A stretch of 64,000 nt of DNA, taken from NCBI RefSeq assembly GCF_002101965.1, contig NZ_LQQA01000030.1, positions 248,001 through 312,000 of the forward strand, in the 5' to 3' direction. Under the pieces are notes generated by a model. The model was not told the DNA's origin. It ran no database searches and was given only the letters and a program-made list of their open reading frames with translations. Below are positions 8,760 through 16,329 of this stretch, piece after piece. The position numbers and the translations under genes are program-made. The first letter of the stretch is position 1. Each line of letters opens with the position of its first letter. Origin of the DNA: Mycolicibacterium wolinskyi. GTDB taxonomy: Bacteria; Actinomycetota; Actinomycetes; Mycobacteriales; Mycobacteriaceae.

Positions 8760-9578
8760 GTGGGCCACTCTCGTCAGGTGCCCACAACACAGGAGAAAAC
8801 ATGGCGTGCCGGACGGTTCTGGTGGGACTGTCCGCAGCCGTCAGACACCACTGCCTGTCCGTTGCGGACGGTGATCTTCGATCTCGATGCCCTGTCCGAC
8901 CTTGACGTCGACGGGCATCGCGTCGTCTTCAACGCCGCGTTCGCCGCGCACGGGTTGTCCATCGCCTGGAGCGTCCCGCGTTATCGCAGGCTGCTGGCGT
9001 TGCACGACGAGCGCCAACGCGTCGCGGCCGAACTGCGCAAGCGGTGCGTGGGGCCGGAATGCGACGTGCTCACCGAACTGCTCGCCGACGAGATCTGCGC
9101 GACCAAGGACATGATGTTCGACGAGATGATCCTCGACCTGGGCCTGACGCCGCGGCCCGGTCTGGTGGACCTCGTGATGGACGCGTTCGCCGACGGGATA
9201 CCGGTGGGCGTCGTGTCCAGCGGCCGTCGGCGCTGGGTCGAGCCGCTGGTTCGGCAACTGGTCGGCGAAGGTTTGGTGGAAACGGTCGTCACCGGCGATG
9301 ACGTGAGCAAGCCCGCTGACGGCTACCGCCACGCACTGGCCGAACTCGGGGTGTTGCCGCATGACGCACTCGCCGTGACGGGCTCGGCCGACGGTCTGCG
9401 CGCCGCCAATGCCGCCGGGTTGGCCACGGTGCTCATCACCGCGGGCGACACCGGCGTGGCCGCGCGGACTGCCGCCGCGGTTCGGCCCGACTACGCCGGA
9501 TCCGAACCGCTGCGGTTGACGACGTGCCGGCGCGTCCACGCCCAGTGGTGGGCCCAGCACAGCCCGTCGGCGGCTTAG
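8760..9578 (+). CDS. HAD-superfamily hydrolase-like protein with atypical motifs
   Basis: A 272-residue HAD-like protein. Motif I is VIFDLDALSDLDVDG, where the usual DxDGT has become DLDAL. Motif II is VVSSGRRRW, motif III has the Lys in DVSKPADGY, and motif IV is AVTGSADGLRAANAAG, where the usual acidic GDS is TGS. The fold (phosphoglycolate phosphatase/beta-phosphoglucomutase type) is recognisable, but the metal-binding aspartate of motif IV is missing. The start is uncertain: ATG 8760 has GGAG upstream, while TTG 8862 or GTG 8871 would begin right at the conserved core. A separate strong AGGAG-ATG at 8791-8803 opens a 34-codon leader in another frame. Confidence 0.7.
   Translation: MGHSRQVPTTQEKTWRAGRFWWDCPQPSDTTACPLRTVIFDLDALSDLDVDGHRVVFNAAFAAHGLSIAWSVPRYRRLLALHDERQRVAAELRKRCVGPECDVLTELLADEICATKDMMFDEMILDLGLTPRPGLVDLVMDAFADGIPVGVVSSGRRRWVEPLVRQLVGEGLVETVVTGDDVSKPADGYRHALAELGVLPHDALAVTGSADGLRAANAAGLATVLITAGDTGVAARTAAAVRPDYAGSEPLRLTTCRRVHAQWWAQHSPSAA
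8801..8905 (+). CDS. Possible 34-residue leader peptide overlapping the HAD gene
   Basis: ATG 8801 is preceded by AGGAG with a five-base spacer, the best ribosome binding site in the neighbourhood. It opens a short frame (MACRTVLVGLSAAVRHHCLS... ending at TGA 8903-8905) that runs out of frame through the first conserved codons of the HAD gene. It has three cysteines and no homology that I recognise. If translated, it would couple to or attenuate initiation at TTG 8862 or GTG 8871. It could equally be a chance reading frame. Confidence 0.25.
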   Translation: MACRTVLVGLSAAVRHHCLSVADGDLRSRCPVRP

Positions 9579-9670
9579 CGCTGCGCGGCCGGGTCGGGCT
9601 GTCGCGTCGGCTCTTGGCGTTCTCCGGACATCGTTCTCCGGGCACTAGGTGTGGTTCTGCCCGCCTATGC

Positions 9671-9683
9671 GCGACAATGTCGC
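9671..9683 (+). repeat. Palindromic repeat copy 1
   Basis: GCGACAATGTCGC, preceded by GCCCGCCTATGC. The six-base arms are perfect around a central A. Confidence 0.7.
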
Positions 9684-9798
9684 TGATAGCGCCTCTCCCG
9701 CAACATGTTTCACATCAATCCCACGGCCTGTGATAACAGCTGACACTCTGGCGCCAATGAGTATCATGCGTATCGCCGATTCGGCTGCCCGCATACGA

Positions 9799-9811
9799 GC
9801 GACAATGTCGC
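9799..9811 (+). repeat. Palindromic repeat copy 2
   Basis: GCGACAATGTCGC, identical to copy 1, preceded by GCCCGCATACGA. It starts 128 bases after copy 1. Confidence 0.7.
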
Positions 9812-9975
9812 GCGGGTGTGGCCATACGACATTCGTTGGCCCGGAACGTCGAAAGGACCCCGCGGCTATCTGTTCACTATGCCGAGGATTCCAGTCAGTA
9901 TGTGGCAGCAGCCCTCGGCGTAGACACCGCAACGAAGATCGTCAACGACCAGCGTCATCCGTTGTCCGCCTACGA

Positions 9976-9988
9976 GCGACAGTGTCGC
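9976..9988 (+). repeat. Palindromic repeat copy 3
   Basis: GCGACAGTGTCGC, differing from copies 1 and 2 only at the central base, preceded by GTCCGCCTACGA. It starts 177 bases after copy 2. Confidence 0.68.
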
Positions 9989-10102
9989 TGCAACGCGGGC
10001 GCGTAACCAAAGTGGCTGGTGTTTCGCGGCGAAGTTGTTGTGGCCTGTGTGGTTGAGCGCTCTGGGCCTGGTAGGGCCAGTGAGGCTAGTGTGGCGAATT
10101 CA

Positions 10103-10115
10103 GCGACAATGTCGC
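10103..10115 (-). repeat. Palindromic repeat copy 4 (inverted)
   Basis: GCGACAATGTCGC, followed by GCATAGGCGGGC. The conserved flank is on the right, so this copy is in the opposite orientation to copies 1-3. It starts 127 bases after copy 3. Confidence 0.7.
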
Positions 10116-10161
10116 GCATAGGCGGGCGGACAGGCACCGCGATGGAGGCGCGGGCAGACAC

Positions 10162-10191
10162 ACGCCGCGACGAAGATACGCCGCGACGAAG
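10162..10191. repeat. Short tandem direct repeat
   Basis: ACGCCGCGACGAAG occurs twice with a 16-base period (10162-10175 and 10178-10191), between the palindromic repeat region and the 3' end of mmsB. Function unknown. Confidence 0.5.
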
Positions 10192-10211
10192 GCGCGTGCC
10201 CACCTCCGGCC

Positions 10212-11084
10212 TCAGCCGCGCAGCGTTTCGATCACCGCGCTGAAGTCCTTGTCGGCGTTGTCCACCGCAAACTGCGCGTAGATCTCGGCGGCGTGGGTAC
10301 CGAGCGGGGCCGAGGCGCCGGTCGAGGAGACCGCCGCCATCGCCAGGCCGAGGTCCTTGTTCATCAGTGCAGTCGCAAAGCCCGGCTTGAAATCGTTGTT
10401 GGCCGGCGACGTCGGAACCGGTCCAGGCACCGGGCAGTTGGTGTGCACCGACCAGCAGTTGCCGGTCGCGCCGGTGATCACGTCGAACAGCGACTGTGGG
10501 GACAGGCCGAGTTTCTCGGCGAGCACGAACGCCTCACCGATCGCGATCTGCTGTACGGCCAGGACCATGTTGTTGCAGAGCTTGGCCGCCTGACCGGTGC
10601 CCGAGCCGCCGCAGTGAATGATCTTGCCCGCCATGGGATCGAGCACCGGCCGGGCGCGTTCCACCGCGTCGTCCTCGCCGCCGACCATGAACGCCAGCGT
10701 GCCTGCCGTCGCACCCTTCACGCCGCCCGACACCGGTGCGTCGAGCTGCGCGTGCCCGTGGTCGACGGCCCGAACATGGATCTCGCGGGCATCATCGACC
10801 GAGATGGTCGACGTATCGATGAACAGCGTGCCCTTGGGTGCCGCAGGCAACACCTCGTCGTAGCACGCCTTGACGATGGCGCCGTTGGGCAATGACGTGA
10901 TCACCACTTCGGCCTCGGCTGCCGCCTCGGCTCCGCTGTCGAACACCGTGGCGCCGTTGGCTTCTGCTGCCGCCTTCAGGTCAGGCACCGGGTCGAAGCC
11001 GCGCACCGTATGGCCCGCGGCGACGAGGTTGGCCGCCATCGGGCCACCCATGTGGCCCAAACCGAGGAATGCGATCGTCGTCAC
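10212..11084 (-). CDS. mmsB: 3-hydroxyisobutyrate dehydrogenase
   Basis: A 290-residue NAD-dependent dehydrogenase that oxidises 3-hydroxyisobutyrate to methylmalonate semialdehyde in valine catabolism. The N-terminal Rossmann motif is FLGLGHMGGPMAANL. The substrate-binding signature DAPVSGGVKGATAGTLAFMVGG and the catalytic Lys in GTGQAAKLCNNM are intact. Length is normal for the family. It is the last gene of the mmsA-fadE9-mmsB operon, eight bases downstream of fadE9. The order matches M. tuberculosis Rv0753c-Rv0751c. Confidence 0.93.
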   Translation of the reverse strand: MTTIAFLGLGHMGGPMAANLVAAGHTVRGFDPVPDLKAAAEANGATVFDSGAEAAAEAEVVITSLPNGAIVKACYDEVLPAAPKGTLFIDTSTISVDDAREIHVRAVDHGHAQLDAPVSGGVKGATAGTLAFMVGGEDDAVERARPVLDPMAGKIIHCGGSGTGQAAKLCNNMVLAVQQIAIGEAFVLAEKLGLSPQSLFDVITGATGNCWSVHTNCPVPGPVPTSPANNDFKPGFATALMNKDLGLAMAAVSSTGASAPLGTHAAEIYAQFAVDNADKDFSAVIETLRG

Positions 11085-11092
11085 GTGTCTCC

Positions 11093-12259
11093 CTATGCCG
11101 AGGCGCGGGCTCGGGCGGCTTCCGCGCGACCGATGACCACACGCATGATTTCGTTGGTTCCCTCAAGGATGCGGTGCACCCGCAGATCGCGGACGATTTT
11201 CTCCAGGCCGTACTCGCGCAGGTAACCGTAGCCACCGTGCAGCTGCAACGCCTGATCCGCCACGTCGTAGCAGGTATCGGTGACGTAACGCTTGGCCATT
11301 GCGCACAGGGTCACCTTGTCGGGGTGATCCGCGTCGAGCGCAGACGCCGCACGCAACAACAGATTTCGCGACGTCTCCAGACCGGTGGCCATGTCGGCCA
11401 GTGCGAACCGGACCGTCGGCTCATCGAGAAGTGCACCGCCGAATGCCTGACGGTCGGCGAGGTAGCCCGCGGCCTTGTCATAGGCGGCCTGGGCGCCGCC
11501 CAGCGAGCACGCCGCGATGTTGATCCGGCCGCCGTTGAGGCCCTTCATCGCGATGCCGAACCCGGTGCCTTCGCCCTCGGCGCCGCCCAGCATGGCATCG
11601 GCAGGCACCCGCACGCCTTCGAAGATCACCTGTGCGGTCGGCTGCGCGTTCCAGCCCATCTTCTGCTCGTCGGCACCGAAACTCAGTCCGGGCGTGTCCT
11701 TTTCGACCACGAATGCCGATATGCCGCGCGGCCCTTCGCCGCCGGTGCGGGCCATCACGACGTAGACGTCGGATGTGCCCGCCCCGGAGATGAACTGTTT
11801 GACGCCGTCGAGGACGTAATCCTCTCCGTCTCGGACTGCCCTGGTACGCAACGCCGAAGCGTCCGATCCCGCCCCCGGTTCGGTCAGGCAGTAACTCGCG
11901 ATCGATTCCATCGAGGCCAGCCGCGGCACCCAGGTCTTGCGTTGCTCGTGGGTGCCGAAGCTGTCGACCATCCACGCGCACATGTTGTGGATGGACAGGA
12001 ATGCCGCAATGGTCGGATCGGCGGCCGCGAGTTGCTCGAAGATGCGTACCGCATCGATACGGCGCAGCCCGCTGCCCCCGGCGTCCTCACGGCAGTAGAT
12101 CGCCGCCATGCCGAGTTCGGCCGCCTCGCGCAGCACGTCGGTGGGGAAGTGGTGCTTCTCGTCCCACTCCAACGCGTATGGCGCGATGCGCTTTTCGGCG
12201 AACGCGGCCGCCGTTTCGGCGATCACCCGGTCGTCGTCGTCCAGATCGTGCAGATTCAC
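11093..12259 (-). CDS. fadE9: Acyl-CoA dehydrogenase (isobutyryl-CoA dehydrogenase type)
   Basis: A 388-residue FAD-dependent acyl-CoA dehydrogenase. Family signatures are CLTEPGAGSDASALRTRA (flavin/substrate region) and the C-terminal HGGYGYLREYGLEKIVRDLRVHRILEGTNEIMR, which includes the position of the catalytic base. Genomic position between mmsA and mmsB supports a role in oxidising isobutyryl-CoA to methacrylyl-CoA in valine degradation. The gene is seven bases downstream of mmsA and eight upstream of mmsB, so co-transcription is near certain. Confidence 0.9.
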   Translation of the reverse strand: MNLHDLDDDDRVIAETAAAFAEKRIAPYALEWDEKHHFPTDVLREAAELGMAAIYCREDAGGSGLRRIDAVRIFEQLAAADPTIAAFLSIHNMCAWMVDSFGTHEQRKTWVPRLASMESIASYCLTEPGAGSDASALRTRAVRDGEDYVLDGVKQFISGAGTSDVYVVMARTGGEGPRGISAFVVEKDTPGLSFGADEQKMGWNAQPTAQVIFEGVRVPADAMLGGAEGEGTGFGIAMKGLNGGRINIAACSLGGAQAAYDKAAGYLADRQAFGGALLDEPTVRFALADMATGLETSRNLLLRAASALDADHPDKVTLCAMAKRYVTDTCYDVADQALQLHGGYGYLREYGLEKIVRDLRVHRILEGTNEIMRVVIGRAEAARARASA

Positions 12260-12266
12260 GCGGCCG

Positions 12267-13787
12267 CTACTTCATGGTCGGGATGACGAATTCGGCGCCA
12301 TCCTTGATGCCCGACGGCCAGCGCTCGGTCACCGTCTTGACCTTGGTGTAGAACTGGATCGAGGCCGGGCCGTGCTGGTTGAGGTCACCGAAGCCGGACC
12401 GCTTCCAGCCGCCGAAGGTGTGGTAGGCCACCGGCACCGGGATCGGCACGTTGACGCCGACCATGCCGACCTGGACCCGGGACACGAAGTCGCGGGCAGC
12501 GTCACCGTCACGCGTGAAAATCGCGACGCCGTTGCCGTATTCGTGTTCGGTGGGCAGGCGCAATGCCTCGTCGTAGTCGTGTGCGCGCACGATGCACAGC
12601 ACCGGACCGAAGATCTCGTCGGTGTAGATCGACATGTCGGTGGTGACGTGGTCGAACAGGCTCGGGCCGATGAAGTAGCCCTTGGAAAGGTCGGCTTCAT
12701 CGAAGGTGAGCTCGTCGGTGGCCCGCTCGCGGCCGTCCACCACCAGCTCGGCCCCGGCTTCGACGCCCTGGCCGATGTAGTCCTTGACGCGCTTGAGCGC
12801 GGCCTCGGTGACCAGTGGTCCGTAGTCGGCCTTGGGATCGAGGCTGTGGCCCACCCGCAGCTGCTTGACCCGCTCGACGAGGCGGTTGCGCAGGCGATTT
12901 GCCGTCTCTTCGCCCACCGGGACCGCCACGCTGATGGCCATGCACCGCTCGCCTGCACTGCCGTAGCCCGCGCCGATCAGTGCGTCGACGGCCTGGTCGA
13001 GATCGGCGTCGGGCATCACGATCATGTGGTTCTTGGCGCCGCCGAAGCACTGCGCGCGCTTACCGTGTGCGGCCGCGCCGGAGTAGATGTACTGGGCGAT
13101 GTCGGAGCTGCCGACGAAGCCCACCGCCTGGATGGTCGGGTGCTCGAGAATGGCGTCGACGGCCTCCTTGTCGCCGTGCACCACCTGGAAGACGCCCGGG
13201 GGCAGCCCGGCCTCGATGAAAAGCTCGGCCAGCCGCACCGGCACCGAGGGGTCACGCTCAGAAGGCTTGAGCACGAACGCGTTTCCGCATGCCAGTGCCG
13301 GGCCGGCCTTCCACAGCGGGATCATGGCCGGGAAGTTGAACGGTGTGATGCCGGCGACCACGCCAAGCGGCTGACGGATCGAGTAGACGTCGATGCCGGT
13401 GCCCGCACCCTCGGTGAACTCGCCCTTGAGCAGGTGGGGGATGCCGACGGCGAACTCGATGACCTCGATGCCGCGCTGGATGTCGCCGAGCGAGTCGGCG
13501 ACGGTCTTGCCGTGCTCAAGCGAAAGCAGCTCGGCCAGTTCGTTGGCGTTCTGGTTGACCAGATCGATGAACCGCATGAGCACGCGCGCGCGGCGCTGCG
13601 GGTTGTAGGCGGCCCACTCTTTCTGTGCCTCGGCCGCGCCCGCGACGGCGGCGTCGACATCGGCGGCCGACGCCATGAGCACCTGCGCCTGAACCTCGCC
13701 GGTGCTGGGGTTCATGACGTCGGCGGTGCGAGTCGAGCCGGCGCTCGTGCGCTGGCCGTTGATGAAGTGCTGGATCTGTGTGGTCAT
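12267..13787 (-). CDS. mmsA: Methylmalonate-semialdehyde dehydrogenase (CoA-acylating)
   Basis: A 506-residue aldehyde dehydrogenase that converts methylmalonate semialdehyde plus CoA and NAD to propionyl-CoA. The NAD-binding segment is ITPFNFPAMIPLW, and the nucleophile is Cys282 in GSAGERCMAIS. The preceding FGGAKNHMIVMPDAD is typical of CoA-dependent MmsA rather than hydrolytic ALDHs, which have Glu there. It is the first gene of the mms operon; palindromes 43-77 bases upstream of its start probably control it. Confidence 0.94.
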   Translation of the reverse strand: MTTQIQHFINGQRTSAGSTRTADVMNPSTGEVQAQVLMASAADVDAAVAGAAEAQKEWAAYNPQRRARVLMRFIDLVNQNANELAELLSLEHGKTVADSLGDIQRGIEVIEFAVGIPHLLKGEFTEGAGTGIDVYSIRQPLGVVAGITPFNFPAMIPLWKAGPALACGNAFVLKPSERDPSVPVRLAELFIEAGLPPGVFQVVHGDKEAVDAILEHPTIQAVGFVGSSDIAQYIYSGAAAHGKRAQCFGGAKNHMIVMPDADLDQAVDALIGAGYGSAGERCMAISVAVPVGEETANRLRNRLVERVKQLRVGHSLDPKADYGPLVTEAALKRVKDYIGQGVEAGAELVVDGRERATDELTFDEADLSKGYFIGPSLFDHVTTDMSIYTDEIFGPVLCIVRAHDYDEALRLPTEHEYGNGVAIFTRDGDAARDFVSRVQVGMVGVNVPIPVPVAYHTFGGWKRSGFGDLNQHGPASIQFYTKVKTVTERWPSGIKDGAEFVIPTMK

Positions 13788-13829
13788 GACATCCGTCCAA
13801 GGTTTGTGCGCATTGGTGCAGCAGTACAG

Positions 13830-13864
13830 CTCGGGTCGAACCCGAGATACTTGGATATCCTAGT
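13830..13864 (-). promoter_or_regulatory. Two palindromes upstream of mmsA
   Basis: CTCGGGT-CGA-ACCCGAG at 13830-13846 is a perfect 7-bp inverted repeat. ACTTGGATATCCTAGT at 13849-13864 is a 16-bp near-perfect palindrome (14 of 16 positions symmetric). Both sit upstream of the mms operon start (13787) and downstream of nothing coding, so they are candidate operators; the AT-rich second one may overlap the promoter. No regulator gene is adjacent. Confidence 0.45.
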
Positions 13865-13916
13865 AATTGGCCGGAGTATTTGGCAAGAGTTCTGCCGATC
13901 TGAATGGGAAGGCCGG

Positions 13917-14741
13917 TCAGCCGAGGGAGACGGGGTCGCCGACCTGCATGGTGCCCTCGGACACCACCTCGAGGTACGTACCGGCACAGGGCAAAAGGCC
14001 CATCCCGAAGGCGTCGACACGATTCTCGGCCGCGGGTGTGCGCAGTGCCTGGGGTGCCCTGGGGAGCTCGCCGTGTTCGAGGGTCGGGATGACGCAGCGA
14101 GGCGTCGGCCCCATGGCGCGCAGCCGCGTTCCGCCCACGCTGAGAACCTGACCGGTCCACTCGTTCTCGGCGTACGCGGGATAACCCGGTGGCGTGGCGA
14201 TGACGAGATTGGGCCGGTATCGCGCCGCCTCGACGCCGATGCGTTCGAGGGTCGCCGTCGTGATCGCGTGGACGGGAGCCAGATCGACGAAGGAGTCCCC
14301 TGGAGTTGCCTGGGCCAGTTCCAGAATCGGAGCATCGACTTCGGCATCGACTCCCATTTCGAGTACCTGGTCGGGGTCGGCGCGCTCGATCGAGGCGCCG
14401 TCGGACCGGCTGCGGCCGAGGCGGACCGAACGCCCCAGGAACCGTGACAACACGTCGTCGACGTGGTCATCCTCGGTGGCCGCCGTGCTGCCGTCCGGCA
14501 GTCGGATCAAGACGCCTCCGTCTTGCGTGACGGCGCTGCACGACAAGAGTCCGCGCCACAGTCGCGCTTGCTTCGCACTCGCAACCCTGCCGCTGGATTC
14601 GTCGATCAGCGCCAGACGGCGGTCGCCCTCGGCGCCGCGAGCGTCTATGAAGATCGAGTCGACGCTCTCGCCGACCATCGACTTCACCGGATAGCGGTAC
14701 AGACTCCCGACCCGCAGCTGCTCAACCGTCTCGGCGCTCAT
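13917..14741 (-). CDS. MOSC domain-containing protein
   Basis: A 274-residue protein with an N-terminal MOSC beta-barrel (SLYRYPVKSMVGESVDSIFID, residues 12-32) and a C-terminal MOSC domain with the conserved cysteine in GPTPRCVIPTLEHG. MOSC proteins bind sulfur or the molybdenum cofactor and act in molybdenum-enzyme sulfuration or N-hydroxylated compound reduction. It is monocistronic, sharing a divergent intergenic region with the monooxygenase operon. Physiological substrate unknown. Confidence 0.88.
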   Translation of the reverse strand: MSAETVEQLRVGSLYRYPVKSMVGESVDSIFIDARGAEGDRRLALIDESSGRVASAKQARLWRGLLSCSAVTQDGGVLIRLPDGSTAATEDDHVDDVLSRFLGRSVRLGRSRSDGASIERADPDQVLEMGVDAEVDAPILELAQATPGDSFVDLAPVHAITTATLERIGVEAARYRPNLVIATPPGYPAYAENEWTGQVLSVGGTRLRAMGPTPRCVIPTLEHGELPRAPQALRTPAAENRVDAFGMGLLPCAGTYLEVVSEGTMQVGDPVSLG

Positions 14742-14797
14742 GAATCGAACATAGCCCTGTCCGCGCGCGCTCTCGGAGAAACCTCTTTCAATTACGA

Positions 14798-14814
14798 AAC
14801 GGTACCGTTATGAT
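14798..14814 (+). promoter_or_regulatory. TetR-type operator and -10 box of the monooxygenase operon
   Basis: AACGGTACCGTT (14798-14809) is a perfect 12-bp palindrome of the kind bound by TetR regulators. It abuts a -10-like TATGAT (14809-14814), which lies six bases before the GTG start at 14821. This spacing predicts transcription starting at or next to the GTG, that is a leaderless mRNA, with repression by the TetR encoded as the second gene. Confidence 0.65.
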
Positions 14815-14820
14815 ATTCGC

Positions 14821-16329
14821 GTGGAATCCGCTGACGTGAACCCCGATGTGCTCGTGGTCGGTGCCGGCCCCACAGGGCTGACCTTGGCGTGTTCGCTGCG
14901 CCTGCATGGTCTTTCGGTGCGGGTTGTCGACCGCGCGCCGGGTCCGGCCACCACATCCCGAGCCAACTTCCTCCATGCCCGCGGGTCGGAGGTCCTCAAC
15001 CGCATCGGTGCGTTGGGCACGTTGCCGGACGAGTCGCTGCGGGCCATGCGCATCACCAATTACCTCGGCGACCGGCCGGTGATGACGCTGGAATTCGGTG
15101 ACCCCGGCATGCGTACCGCGTCGCCGCCGATGGTCGTTTCGCAGGCCAAGGTCGAGGCGGCACTGCGGGCCCGGCTCGCCGAACTCGGCGTCACGCCGGA
15201 ATGGGGCCTGCCGCTGCGAGCCGCGCATCAGGACACCGACATGGTGGTGGCAGAAGTGGGGGACGGCGAGGTGATTCGTGCGCGGTGGCTGGTCGGCTGC
15301 GACGGCACGTCGAGTACGACCCGCGAACTCACCGGCATCGACTTTCCGGGCGTCAAGCTGAGTGAACGTTTTCTGTTGGCCGACATCCACCTCGACTGGG
15401 ATCTCGATCGGGGCGGCACGTCGGGCTGGATCCATCCCGACGGCGTCGTCGGCGCCATGCCGATGCCCTCCAGCGGCACGGACAACCTCTGGCGGCTTTT
15501 CGTCTACGATCCGACGTTACGGGAAAAGCCAAGTGAGGCAGACATTCTGGAGCGAATCAAGCAGATCCTGCCGCAGCGTACCGGCCGGCGTGTGCAGATC
15601 GGTGACGCCGAATGGCTCTCGGTGTTCACCGTGCATCGCCGGCTGGCGGACACGTATCGGCGCGGGCGAATACTCATCGCCGGCGACGCGGCGCACGCTC
15701 ACGCGCCGTTCGGCGGACAAGGCATGCTGACCGGTATCGGAGACGCCGAGAACCTGGCGTTCAAGCTGGCACTCGTGGTCCGTGATCGAGCATCCGATGC
15801 CCTCGTCGACACGTACGAAGCCGAGCGCAGGCCGCTGGCCACCGAAGTGCTGCGCGGCACGAGCGCGATCACTCGGGTCAACGTCGCCGACAACCCCGTC
15901 GGGCGCTTCGTACGTGACCACGTCGCCACGCGCATATTCGGGCTCGCAGTCGTGCAGCGATGGACGACGTATACGGCCTCGCAGTTGTGGGTCAGTTACC
16001 GCAAGGGGCCACTCGGTGGACGCGGACGTAAGCCACGCCCCGGCGACCGCATCCCCGATTCGGCCTGTAGCCGTGCAGACGGCACCTCGACGACACTGCA
16101 CAGCGAGCTCGGCGGACGTTGGGCGCTGCTCGTGCCAACGGGCACCCCCGGGGTGGTCGACGCGGTACATCGCCGGCTCGGTGACTTCGTCGGAGTTCTG
16201 TACCACGGCGGTGACCAGATGATGTTGGTCCGGCCCGACGCCCACCTCGCGTGGCGGGGTAGACCGGATGACGTCGACGGCCTCGACCATTGGCTGTGCG
16301 CCGCATTGCGATCCGGCAACGCCCGGTGA
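14821..16329 (+). CDS. FAD-dependent aromatic monooxygenase (PheA/TfdB type)
   Basis: A 502-residue class A flavoprotein hydroxylase. It has the N-terminal dinucleotide fold VVGAGPTGLTLACSL, the mid motif WLVGCDGTSSTTRELTG, and the FAD-binding GD motif LIAGDAAHAHAPFGGQGMLTGIGDAENLAFKL at about 285-316. The C-terminal thioredoxin-like domain is present (RWALLVPTGTPGVVD). It would hydroxylate an aromatic or polyketide-like substrate using NAD(P)H and oxygen. The start is GTG with no ribosome binding site but with a -10 element just upstream, consistent with leaderless translation. The TetR gene overlaps its stop. Confidence 0.88.
   Translation: MESADVNPDVLVVGAGPTGLTLACSLRLHGLSVRVVDRAPGPATTSRANFLHARGSEVLNRIGALGTLPDESLRAMRITNYLGDRPVMTLEFGDPGMRTASPPMVVSQAKVEAALRARLAELGVTPEWGLPLRAAHQDTDMVVAEVGDGEVIRARWLVGCDGTSSTTRELTGIDFPGVKLSERFLLADIHLDWDLDRGGTSGWIHPDGVVGAMPMPSSGTDNLWRLFVYDPTLREKPSEADILERIKQILPQRTGRRVQIGDAEWLSVFTVHRRLADTYRRGRILIAGDAAHAHAPFGGQGMLTGIGDAENLAFKLALVVRDRASDALVDTYEAERRPLATEVLRGTSAITRVNVADNPVGRFVRDHVATRIFGLAVVQRWTTYTASQLWVSYRKGPLGGRGRKPRPGDRIPDSACSRADGTSTTLHSELGGRWALLVPTGTPGVVDAVHRRLGDFVGVLYHGGDQMMLVRPDAHLAWRGRPDDVDGLDHWLCAALRSGNAR

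Larger units (their letters stand above)
9659..10127. repeat. Gene-free segment bounded by 25-bp inverted repeats (MITE-like)
   Basis: The 633 bases between the HAD gene and mmsB contain no convincing coding sequence and look less GC-rich than the surroundings. The segment 9659-10127 is bounded by a 25-bp inverted repeat: 9659-9683 and 10103-10127 match in reverse complement except at the central base. Each end consists of a 12-base flank (GCCCGCCTATGC) plus a 13-bp palindrome (GCGACAATGTCGC). Two further palindrome copies lie inside. No target-site duplication is obvious. The layout resembles a non-autonomous miniature element or a tandem intergenic repeat family. Confidence 0.6.

Noticed and set aside
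9649..10203. Short frames on both strands in the palindromic repeat region
   Set aside because: They share only residues encoded by the repeat itself (such as PPMRDIVA), have no ribosome site and no protein-like pattern.
12108..14447. A very long open frame on the plus strand opposite mmsA, fadE9 and the MOSC gene
   Set aside because: It is antisense to three clear enzymes, is His/Arg/Asp-rich as expected from GC-rich reverse frames, and has no recognisable domain.
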